Below, in pieces: positions 26,520-33,855 of a DNA stretch of 64,000 bases. Numbering within the stretch: the first letter of the stretch is position 1; each line of letters begins with the position of its first letter. The position numbers were made by a program, and so were the translations under genes. The notes under the pieces were generated by a model. That model was not told the origin of the DNA, did not search any database, and saw only the letters and a program-made list of their open reading frames with translations. Origin of the DNA: Bacteroidia bacterium (GTDB taxonomy: Bacteria; Bacteroidota; Bacteroidia; J057); assembly GCA_033391075.1 (NCBI GenBank), contig JAWPMV010000004.1, positions 246,642 through 310,641 of the forward strand. Reading direction: 5' to 3'.

Positions 26520-27262
26520 GATTCTTTTGGGTTAGGGTTGATGCGTTTTGTACTACTAAGGACTGCTTTCAATTTTTCCATGCAGCGGTAGCGGGAAGTA
26601 GATACGGCACGAGCGGATTTTAGCCCCAACTCTTTGGCAATTTCTTCCATGGAATAGCCTTGAAATTCTTGCATAATCAATATTTGTCGACAACGACTTC
26701 CCATTTTATCAAGAAATTTCTCGAGCCAATCCATTTCTTCTTCCTGTATCATTTCTTGAAGTATGTTTTGAGCCATATTGGGGAGACCAGGTATGTCCTC
26801 AATCCATTCATGAGATACATGATTTCGCATTCGATCTCGTACCTTATTTTTTGATTTATTCTCGAAGATTCTGAATAAATAAGTGGAGAGCTTACTTTCT
26901 CCCATAAACCTTTCTCTCTCAATCGCCGAAGAAAGAGCTAGAAGACTATCCATGTAAACTTCCTGAGCCTCAATCTCATTTAGCTTAAATCGACCCATGC
27001 CTCGATGAACGAAATGCTTGAATTTTTTAAATAATATACTCATGGCGCGCTCACGCTCGAGCCCACCACTTCTTATTTGAGCAATAAGTTTGAGATCCTT
27101 GCCCCCAAGTTTTTTACCCGTACCCATGACAGCCTGCTTTCGAACCAAAGAATCAATATAATACATTTCTTCGGAAAATACGCTCTTTCCATTTATGCGC
27201 GGGCTCAAACTAATTGAAAGCGATTCGTCAAAAAGATTGATATAAGGTAGAAACTTGTCCAT
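26516..27262 (-). CDS. ECF-like RNA polymerase sigma factor
   Basis: A 248-residue sigma-70-family protein, longer than usual ECF factors because of about 60 extra N-terminal residues. Region 2 covers about 80-150 (ERAMSILFKKFKHFVHRGMGRF, STYLFRIFENKSKNKVRD). Region 4 covers about 180-235 (SRCRQILIMQEFQGYSMEEI and the helix-turn-helix SARAVSTSRYRCMEKL). It heads an operon with an anti-sigma/TPR gene, a T9SS protein and the CHAT protein, the logical set for an envelope-triggered response. Confidence 0.88.
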   Translation of the reverse strand: MDKFLPYINLFDESLSISLSPRINGKSVFSEEMYYIDSLVRKQAVMGTGKKLGGKDLKLIAQIRSGGLERERAMSILFKKFKHFVHRGMGRFKLNEIEAQEVYMDSLLALSSAIERERFMGESKLSTYLFRIFENKSKNKVRDRMRNHVSHEWIEDIPGLPNMAQNILQEMIQEEEMDWLEKFLDKMGSRCRQILIMQEFQGYSMEEIAKELGLKSARAVSTSRYRCMEKLKAVLSSTKRINPNPKES

Positions 27263-27479
27263 GTCCTTGATGTAGTAAGCAGATGATTCCTTGAGCCGAG
27301 ATAAGCTCTTTCATTTTTATTAGTACCCACAGCATAGGTCGATGTCAACATCGAGCTGAAAAATTTTCAAAAAAATTCAGTCCCCTAGATTTTCTCCTCC
27401 CTATTATTGCTTCCTACTGTCAGCCAGACGATATTCCATCTAAACTTTATCCCAGACCTTCAGCCCCAAATTCAGTCTT

Positions 27480-28853
27480 ATGCAATCCTACGACCACATC
27501 ATCCTCGGTACCGGACAAGCCACCGGAACGCTACTCGGCAAACTTATCCCCACCGGCGACTCCATTGCCGTCATCGAAGGAGGAAAAGTAGGCGGTAGCT
27601 GTGTGAATTACGGCTGTACGCCCACCAAGGCTTTGGTAGCCAGTGCGAAGTCCATCTATGTTGCCAAGCGAGGCGAGGAATTTGGATTTAGCACAGGGCC
27701 CATAGAGATCAATTATGATCGCATACGCGAACGCATGAACAGTATCCGCAATGGCTCCAGCAATGGTTTGACTCGCTGGATGGAGAATACCCCCAATGTG
27801 ACATTGATCCGTGAATGGGGGAGGTTCGAAGGTCCTAAGCAGATACGGGTGGGCGAGGAAGTCATCGAGGGTAAAAAGATTTACATCAATGTGGGTACTC
27901 GCCCCTTTGTTCCGCCCATCAAGGGCATAGAGGAGGTGCCCTGGATGGATAGCGGGGGTGTATTGGATTTGGAGGAATTGCCGGAACACCTGATTGTGAT
28001 TGGGGGCGGTTATATCGGACTGGAGTTTTCTCAGATTTATAGACGCTTTGGTTCTAAGGTGACACTCATCCAGAGAAATGCTCAACTCATGCCCCGGGAA
28101 GACAAGGACATCGCGGATGCGGTCGAGGCTTTTCTGAAAGAGGAAGGAATAAGAATCTTGAAAGGAACAAATAGTCTGGAGCTAAGAGGCAAAGCAGGAA
28201 ATATCGAACTCGACATAGAAAGAGAAGGGCAGAAAGAGACGATCAAAGGGACGCATCTCCTCATTGCTACCGGACGCAGACCCAATAGCAATACGATCAA
28301 TCTGGAAGCTGCAGGAATCAAGGCTAATGAGAAAGGTTATATCGAAGTCGATGATTATTGCGAGACGAATGTAAAAGGTGTCTATGCCCTGGGAGATGTG
28401 AATGGTCATGGAGCTTTTACCCATACCTCAGTCAATGATGCCGAAATCGTGCTCGACCATATGTTTGGTGGGACGCGGAGTATATCCCAACGCATACACA
28501 TTGCCGGACTCTTTACCGATCCTCCTTTGGGTCGGGTAGGCATGTCTGAGAAAGAAGCTTTAGCCAAAGGGCATAAAGTGCTGCGCGCCATACGGCCCAT
28601 GAACCGCATCAGCCGGGCCAAGGAAATGAGTGAAATCAAGGGCTTTGCCAAACTGCTGGTAGATGCAGATACAGACCTCATCATTGGCGTAGCCATTCTG
28701 GGCGTAGGGGGAGATGAGATCATCAATATGTTTGCCGCCATCATGCATAGCGGTATCCCCTGCCGAAAATATCGGGAAGTCGTGCTGGTCCATCCCACGG
28801 TCTCGGAATTGATGCCCTGGGCGCTGGATGGTCTGCAATTGGTCGAAGCCTAG
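27480..28853 (+). CDS. FAD-dependent pyridine nucleotide-disulfide oxidoreductase (mercuric reductase-like)
   Basis: A 457-residue class I flavoprotein disulfide reductase. FAD site ILGTGQATG near the start, redox-active disulfide C41/C46 in GGSCVNYGCTPTK, NAD(P)H site VIGGGYIGLEFSQIYRRFG, second FAD motif VYALGDVNGHGAF, and the C-terminal HPTVSELMPW with the His-Glu pair. It has no N-terminal heavy-metal domain and no C-terminal vicinal Cys pair, so mercury reduction is doubtful; the branch is often annotated as mercuric reductase but its substrate is unknown. Its stop shares a CTAG with the stop of the convergent molybdenum protein gene. Confidence 0.87.
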   Translation: MQSYDHIILGTGQATGTLLGKLIPTGDSIAVIEGGKVGGSCVNYGCTPTKALVASAKSIYVAKRGEEFGFSTGPIEINYDRIRERMNSIRNGSSNGLTRWMENTPNVTLIREWGRFEGPKQIRVGEEVIEGKKIYINVGTRPFVPPIKGIEEVPWMDSGGVLDLEELPEHLIVIGGGYIGLEFSQIYRRFGSKVTLIQRNAQLMPREDKDIADAVEAFLKEEGIRILKGTNSLELRGKAGNIELDIEREGQKETIKGTHLLIATGRRPNSNTINLEAAGIKANEKGYIEVDDYCETNVKGVYALGDVNGHGAFTHTSVNDAEIVLDHMFGGTRSISQRIHIAGLFTDPPLGRVGMSEKEALAKGHKVLRAIRPMNRISRAKEMSEIKGFAKLLVDADTDLIIGVAILGVGGDEIINMFAAIMHSGIPCRKYREVVLVHPTVSELMPWALDGLQLVEA

Positions 28854-31030
28854 CTCTTTAAGGCTTCCAAAACTCTTTCGGGCGTGAAGGGCAAATGCTG
28901 CAAGCGTTTTCCCGTCAAACTAAAGAAAGCATTGGCTACGGCACAAGCCACCAAAGGTGTACTGGACTCCCCTACTCCCATAGGCCTTTCGGTCGAATCG
29001 ATCAAAGCGGTTTCTATGCTTTCTGGCATGTCGGCCATCCGCAAAAGCTGGTAGTCGTGGAAATTGCTTTGCTGGATTTCTCCATTTTGGATGGTGAGCT
29101 GTTCGGAAAAGACCGAACTCATGCCCATAATGATGCCGCCTTCTATCTGGGCTTTCACAATATCGGGTTGAACAATCACGCCCGCATCATGAGCCGACCA
29201 GAAATGATGTACGCGGATTTTGCCCGTACTTTCATCCACAGATATTTCACAAATGCCCGTACTCAGGGTGCCGCTTCTTTCTAGGAAGGCGACTCCTTTG
29301 GCGCGAGCTTGTGTAGAGGAATTTTCCCAGTTCGCTATTTCTGCGGCTTTTTCCAGGCTAGCCAAAGCTTTGGGAAATTTCTGCATGAGTCGGCGGCGAT
29401 ATTCCACCGGATCAACACCCTGATCATGGGCCACTCTATCGATCATGCTCTCGATCGCAAATTTATTGGGGCTATGTCCCACGGAACGCCAATGTTTCAA
29501 GCGGATTCCCTCCTCTTTCTCCCGCAACTCATAATATTTATTGGGGATGTCATAGTATTCGTTCAAAATGCCGCTGGAGGTCAGATTAGGACCGTCGCCA
29601 ATCACATAATGAGAAAGGCCGGTGAGATTTCCGTCTTTATCAGTAGTAGCAGTTAGTCTTTGCAGGGATAAAGGGCGGTAGCACCCATAGGTCAAATCGT
29701 CTTCTCGCGTCCACATGAGTTTGACGGGACGGGGAGCCACTTCTTTGGCGAGGAAAGCGCATTCGGTGATGAAGTCGGTCAGGGATCTTCTGCCCAAGCC
29801 TCCTCCCAGATACATGAGGTTGACTTTCACATTTTCGGGGGGAATACCCAAAGCTTTGGGTACGCCCATTTTGGGAGTAAAACCCTGCTGACTGCCGACC
29901 CAGACTTCTGCGGATTGGCCGTCTTCGGCTACTTGTATGACAGAGTTTAAGGGCTCCATCTGGGCGTGATAGACATAATCATTTTTAAAGTCGGCCGTAT
30001 AGGTTTTTGCGGATTGTGCTTTTGCCTGACGAAAGTTCCCGATGTCTCGGACCACATCTCCCTTTTTATTGCTGCTGGCAATTTTTTCGTAGGCCGCATA
30101 AGCTTCCTGAGAATTGAATCCACTAGCTGTAGCTTCGCTCCAATCTATCTTGAGCGCCTTTTTGGCTGCCAGGGCTTGCTCCAGTCTTTCCGCTATCACC
30201 CCTATCGCATACTCAATCTCTACAATCTTCACTACGCCCGGCATGGCTTCAATTTCTGTTTGATTCTGTAGACTGGGCTTTGATCCATGTAGCTTGCCCC
30301 TTTCGTAAACTCCGTAGAGCATATTGGGCAGACGGACATCTATGGCAAATTTGGCCGAACCGTCTACTTTCTCAGGAATATCTGTTCTAGGCACATCCTT
30401 GCCGATCAAACGGAAGTCTTTGGGATCTGTTAAGTCCGCTTCTGAAAACTCAGGAAGTTCATCAGGCATTTGGAGAAAAGGAAGAATCTCTCCGTAGCCC
30501 ATTTCTTTTCCTGAAGCACTATGAAGGACTTTGCCCGGCTTAGTGCTAAGTTCGGCAATATCTACTTCCCATTTTTTTGCGGCAGAATGCATCAGGACAT
30601 GTCGAGCTTGTGCACCGGCTTTGCGCAAGACGGGATAATAACCGGTGGTAGTTCGACTACCTGCCGAGAGCATGATTTTCCTTCGCGAGCTCCAGTATTC
30701 TGAACCATAAATTTCTGCTTCCTGGGGCGAAAAAGCGACCTTTACTTTCGACCAATCCGCATCCATCTCCTCTGCAAAAATCAAAGGAAGGGCGGTCATG
30801 GAACCCTGCCCCATTTCGGCTCCGGGATTGAAGATGGTAAGTGAACCGTCTTCGGCTAATTGGACCCAGGCCGTGAGCCTGTGCATTTCCAATTGCTTAT
30901 TGATGGCTTTGACATCCTTGCAGGCGACCCAGGAAGGGATGAGACCTGAAGCTCCTATAAAGAGCGCGACTCCGGAACTGTTCTTCAGAAACTTTCTCCG
31001 GCTTTGGGTATGAGAGTTTGAATTTTTCAT
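28850..31030 (-). CDS. Xanthine dehydrogenase-family molybdopterin-binding subunit (IorB-like), Tat-exported
   Basis: A 726-residue large subunit of a molybdenum hydroxylase of the isoquinoline oxidoreductase/aldehyde dehydrogenase type. Twin-arginine signal SRRKFLKN at 11-18, so it is periplasmic. Seen: PGAEMGQGSMTALP and later GVGESSTPLVACAVANAFF, with the Glu of GVGE at the active site as in the family, and GGLGRRSLTDFITECAF for cofactor binding. It pairs with the small [2Fe-2S] subunit 11 bp upstream, which lacks its own signal and may be carried along. Substrate not predictable; aldehydes or N-heterocycles are usual. Confidence 0.9.
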   Translation of the reverse strand: MKNSNSHTQSRRKFLKNSSGVALFIGASGLIPSWVACKDVKAINKQLEMHRLTAWVQLAEDGSLTIFNPGAEMGQGSMTALPLIFAEEMDADWSKVKVAFSPQEAEIYGSEYWSSRRKIMLSAGSRTTTGYYPVLRKAGAQARHVLMHSAAKKWEVDIAELSTKPGKVLHSASGKEMGYGEILPFLQMPDELPEFSEADLTDPKDFRLIGKDVPRTDIPEKVDGSAKFAIDVRLPNMLYGVYERGKLHGSKPSLQNQTEIEAMPGVVKIVEIEYAIGVIAERLEQALAAKKALKIDWSEATASGFNSQEAYAAYEKIASSNKKGDVVRDIGNFRQAKAQSAKTYTADFKNDYVYHAQMEPLNSVIQVAEDGQSAEVWVGSQQGFTPKMGVPKALGIPPENVKVNLMYLGGGLGRRSLTDFITECAFLAKEVAPRPVKLMWTREDDLTYGCYRPLSLQRLTATTDKDGNLTGLSHYVIGDGPNLTSSGILNEYYDIPNKYYELREKEEGIRLKHWRSVGHSPNKFAIESMIDRVAHDQGVDPVEYRRRLMQKFPKALASLEKAAEIANWENSSTQARAKGVAFLERSGTLSTGICEISVDESTGKIRVHHFWSAHDAGVIVQPDIVKAQIEGGIIMGMSSVFSEQLTIQNGEIQQSNFHDYQLLRMADMPESIETALIDSTERPMGVGESSTPLVACAVANAFFSLTGKRLQHLPFTPERVLEALKS

Positions 31031-31041
31031 AGCTACCGGAT

Positions 31042-31506
31042 TTAAGACATGTTTTCAGAAGCAATTTCGATGGCTTTCATGATGCGCATATAGGTTCCAC
31101 AGCGGCAGAGATTTCCATTCATATGGCTGATGATCTCTTCCCGACTTGGCTTGGAATTGTTTTCGAGCAGATTGGCCGCTTGCATGATTTGGCCAGACTG
31201 ACAATAGCCGCATTGGGGAACCTGGGCTTCTACCCAGGCTTTCTGGAGAGGATGATCTCCTTTTTCGGATAAGCCTTCGATGGTTGTGATTTCCTGATCG
31301 GCTTTGATGGCATCTATCGGCATGACACAGGCACGGACAGGATTTCCGTTTAGGTGCACGGTGCAGGCCCCGCATTGGGAAACACCACATCCGTATTTGG
31401 TGCCGGTAAGTCCCAGGTGTTCGCGTAGGACCCAGAGTAAAGGTGTACCCGAGTCAACTTCGACACTATGTTTTTCTTTGTTGATGCTAAGGGAAAATGT
31501 AGGCAT
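31042..31506 (-). CDS. [2Fe-2S] subunit of molybdenum hydroxylase (IorA-like)
   Basis: A 154-residue electron-transfer subunit; start set at ATG 31506 ([13 protein letters not shown]), where family members begin, rather than at 31539. It has a plant-type [2Fe-2S] site (CGVSQCGAC with a fourth Cys in VRAC) and a second all-helical cluster domain ([22 protein letters not shown]). It carries electrons from the molybdenum subunit encoded 11 bp downstream to a cytochrome; no cytochrome gene is adjacent. Confidence 0.92.
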   Translation of the reverse strand: MPTFSLSINKEKHSVEVDSGTPLLWVLREHLGLTGTKYGCGVSQCGACTVHLNGNPVRACVMPIDAIKADQEITTIEGLSEKGDHPLQKAWVEAQVPQCGYCQSGQIMQAANLLENNSKPSREEIISHMNGNLCRCGTYMRIMKAIEIASENMS

Positions 31507-31594
31507 AGCAATAGAGTTTCTTATTCTTAAAATAGGCAATCTTGCTCAGAGATGCCCAAGTTTTCTATAAGTAGGTAGGGGAAAGGAAAACTTA

Positions 31595-31664
31595 CAGCCT
31601 AAAAAAAGGACTGATTGCATTCATGAGGACCTATCTCCCAAGGTCGTCATGAAATACAATCAGT
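31595..31664 (-). terminator. Long hairpin with T-run on the minus strand in a gene-poor gap
   Basis: 31610-31664 can fold into a 55-nt hairpin: outer arms ACTGATTG/CAATCAGT, then TTCATGA/TCATGAA and GACC/GGTC. On the minus strand it is followed by CCTTTTTTT, as in a terminator. The gap 31507-32331 has no convincing gene; a 99-codon minus-strand frame in it (31672-31971) has no recognisable sequence. What transcript ends here is unclear. Confidence 0.5.
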
Positions 31665-31845
31665 TTAACATTCAGCTAAGGCCTACACCCGGTATATTTC
31701 CGGAACCACTGAACATACAATCCTGGTTGGGTAGCAAACAAGAGAAGTAAACAGTCCGTAGCGTACAATTCCCTATATTTCCTATTGAGCGCAGGGAGGG
31801 CTTTCCCGCTAATGCGTTGTACCTAATCGGATCTATCTGCCTTTT

Positions 31846-31867
31846 GAGGAAGCTTCTTCCTCTTTTT
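31846..31867 (+). terminator. Plus-strand terminator-like hairpin in the same gap
   Basis: GAGGAAG with loop CTT and CTTCCTC, a 7-bp perfect stem, followed by TTTTT. No plus-strand gene precedes it between 31507 and 31846, so it may end a short non-coding transcript. Beyond it, up to 32331, I see only AT-rich sequence without a gene. Confidence 0.5.
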
Positions 31868-32331
31868 AATACATAGAATGTTTTACGGGAAATAAAAAGG
31901 GAGGAAAATAGAGATATGCTTCGACTGCCGCCGAGCTCTCTGTTCTGATATGAATTGCCATAAATAGTCAAAACCGCATGTTTATGTTCTACAATGCGGG
32001 GTCTTGATCAATAGATGCTAAACAGAATTACTCATCCTTTGTGGATGTTTTTCCCTGTAAAAAATCAATCTAATATCGGTTTTGAAAACCGTAATACCCC
32101 AATCGTCGGAAAAATAGCTCCCGGGGAATAAATATTACGATTATTCGGCTTAAACGGTCGTTTTCTGTGCGCGAATGGTAAATTTCATTTTTCGTATCAA
32201 TTTGAAGGGCCGGATATACAGTAAGGAGGGAAAAGTCTGACACCATTAAAAAATCCTGAATCGCTGGACCTTTTAGTTCTCCGATGAAGACCTGATCATG
32301 AGCCAGCCTTTACCATAGCCTATAAATAAGA

Positions 32332-32745
32332 TCACTTCTGTCGGTCTTTTTCCTTTACGATTTTGGAAATCTGTTCAAATTGGAGCTTGCGAATTGAAAC
32401 CGTTCTAAAGGCATATACAATGAGCAAACAAATGGCTGCAAGTACCATGGCCGAAGCGAATACCAGAATGATGCTGGGCAAATCAAGGTTTTCCATCGCA
32501 GGAGAGGCAACTCCCAGAATACCTGACAATACAAAAGAGGCCGCAGCTATATAAAGCAAAGTCATGGCCTTGGTTAATAAACCTAATTGCCTGATTTTTT
32601 TATCTGCAATAAAATGCTGAAAACTGCTGCAGTCCTCATTCAGCAAAGTTCCGACTTCATTGCTCAGGCTTAGCATTTGATTGACAGTTGATATAATGAT
32701 CATGCCGATCCCCGGCAAAATGGTAATAGGAATGTACCACTCCAT
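32332..32745 (-). CDS. DUF2721-like small membrane protein
   Basis: A 137-residue integral membrane protein with helices at about 4-24, 60-82 and 90-113. A charged loop between helices 1 and 2 (NEVGTLLNEDCSSFQHFIADKKIRQLGLLTKAM) and the three-helix layout fit DUF2721 proteins of unknown function. It is transcribed alone, divergent from the next gene. Confidence 0.65.
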   Translation of the reverse strand: MEWYIPITILPGIGMIIISTVNQMLSLSNEVGTLLNEDCSSFQHFIADKKIRQLGLLTKAMTLLYIAAASFVLSGILGVASPAMENLDLPSIILVFASAMVLAAICLLIVYAFRTVSIRKLQFEQISKIVKEKDRQK

Positions 32746-32898
32746 GTTTCCTGCATTAATAATTATAGACCTATAGATAGAGAAAGAATAAACGGGCTAA
32801 CTACAAGTTTTTTTGTCGGCTGTTTCACCCTTTGAAAAATATGTTAATTTTGCAGAGACTGAGAAGGGGAATGCCCCCTTCCCTAACCCCTAATTTCT

Positions 32899-33351
32899 AT
32901 GGACACTTTCGCCAATATTCTCAAACACGCCCATTCCGGATTTCGCTGGCTCGTACTCGGAGCTTTGTTATTCGCTATCGTCAATGCCTTGATGAAATGG
33001 CAAGGCGGCAAAGAATTTAAAGACTCTCCGGACCGCAAACTGAATACGATCGTTGCCGCTCTGGTAGGTGTACAGTTCCTCATTGGACTGATTCTGTTTT
33101 TTGTGAGCCCCAAAGTTGTTTTTGCTGCGGAGTCTATGAGTAGCAAAGTGGCCCGCTTCTTTCTGGTTGAGCACTCGCTCATGATGCTGATCGCTGTTGT
33201 ATTGATCTCTATAGGTTCAGGCAGAGCAAAGAAAGCTGATACAGATGCCAAGAAGTTCAAAACAACCTTTATTTTCTTTTTGATCGGCTTACTCATCATA
33301 TTATTGGCTATTCCATGGCCCTGGCAGGGATATGGAGCCGGATGGTCCTGA
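32899..33351 (+). CDS. Four-helix membrane protein, cytochrome b-like Bacteroidota family
   Basis: A 150-residue membrane protein with four hydrophobic helices (about 16-33, 50-68, 84-105, 125-142). It belongs to a conserved Bacteroidota family often labelled cytochrome b; His10 and His12 in KHAHSGFRWLVL and the His of FLVEHSLMMLIA lie at helix ends where they could bind haem, but this is not shown. The GWPWQG-like end (AIPWPWQGYGAGW) is a family mark. Single gene. Confidence 0.7.
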   Translation: MDTFANILKHAHSGFRWLVLGALLFAIVNALMKWQGGKEFKDSPDRKLNTIVAALVGVQFLIGLILFFVSPKVVFAAESMSSKVARFFLVEHSLMMLIAVVLISIGSGRAKKADTDAKKFKTTFIFFLIGLLIILLAIPWPWQGYGAGWS

Positions 33352-33410
33352 TTATTATTTGATAGATTATAGCTTTCATTTCGTAGATCAGAATTCCTTT
33401 TTTGCATTAT

Positions 33411-33477
33411 CTACTAACTGATTAGTAGAAATAACTAATGGTTTCTTTGTATTACTAATTCATTAGTAGTACCTTGG
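33411..33477 (+). promoter_or_regulatory. BlaI-type operator pair overlapping the promoter
   Basis: Two dyads of the BlaI/MecI type: CTACTAA-CTGA-TTAGTAG at 33411-33428 and TACTAAT-TC-ATTAGTA at 33453-33468, with a half site ACTAAT between them. A promoter TTTG (33446-33449) and TACCTTGG (33470-33477, one mismatch to TAnnTTTG) spaced 20 bp holds the second dyad exactly in its spacer. Binding of the BlaI protein encoded 19 bp downstream would exclude RNA polymerase: autoregulation. Confidence 0.8.
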
Positions 33478-33495
33478 AATCAAATTAGTCAATCC

Positions 33496-33855
33496 ATGCA
33501 AAAATTAGCAAAGCGGGAAGAACAGATCATGCAGGCTTTATGGAAGCTTGAAAAGGCTTTCATCAAAGAGATTATTGCAGAACTACCGGACCAACCCCAT
33601 TACAATACGGTTGCGACCATTATCAAGGTCCTTCAAAAGAAGGGTTTTGTGAGTAGTGAATCATTTGGGAATGCCCACCGCTATTATCCTGTCCTGTCAC
33701 GGGACAATTACCAGCAACAGGAGATTGGAAACTTTATCAAGCACTATTTCAATGACTCCTATAAAAACCTGGTTGCCTATTTCGCAGAAGAGGAGAAGAT
33801 CAATGAGGCTGAATTAAAAGATATCATTGAACTGATCAAAAAGAACAAATCATGA
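33496..33855 (+). CDS. BlaI/MecI/CopY-family repressor
   Basis: A 119-residue winged-helix repressor (AKREEQIMQALWKLEKAFIKE, then PHYNTVATIIKVLQKKGFV, the recognition helix region) with a C-terminal dimerisation helix. In the classical system a membrane M56 protease (BlaR1) triggers its cleavage. The next gene encodes such a protease and overlaps by 4 bp (ATGA), so the pair is a BlaI/BlaR-type switch. The dyads just upstream are its likely operators. Confidence 0.94.
   Translation: MQKLAKREEQIMQALWKLEKAFIKEIIAELPDQPHYNTVATIIKVLQKKGFVSSESFGNAHRYYPVLSRDNYQQQEIGNFIKHYFNDSYKNLVAYFAEEEKINEAELKDIIELIKKNKS

Noticed and set aside
31672-31971. 99-codon minus-strand frame in the gene-poor gap
   Set aside because: No recognisable domain, composition unlike neighbouring genes, and it overlaps both terminator-like hairpins; kept only as part of the gap description.
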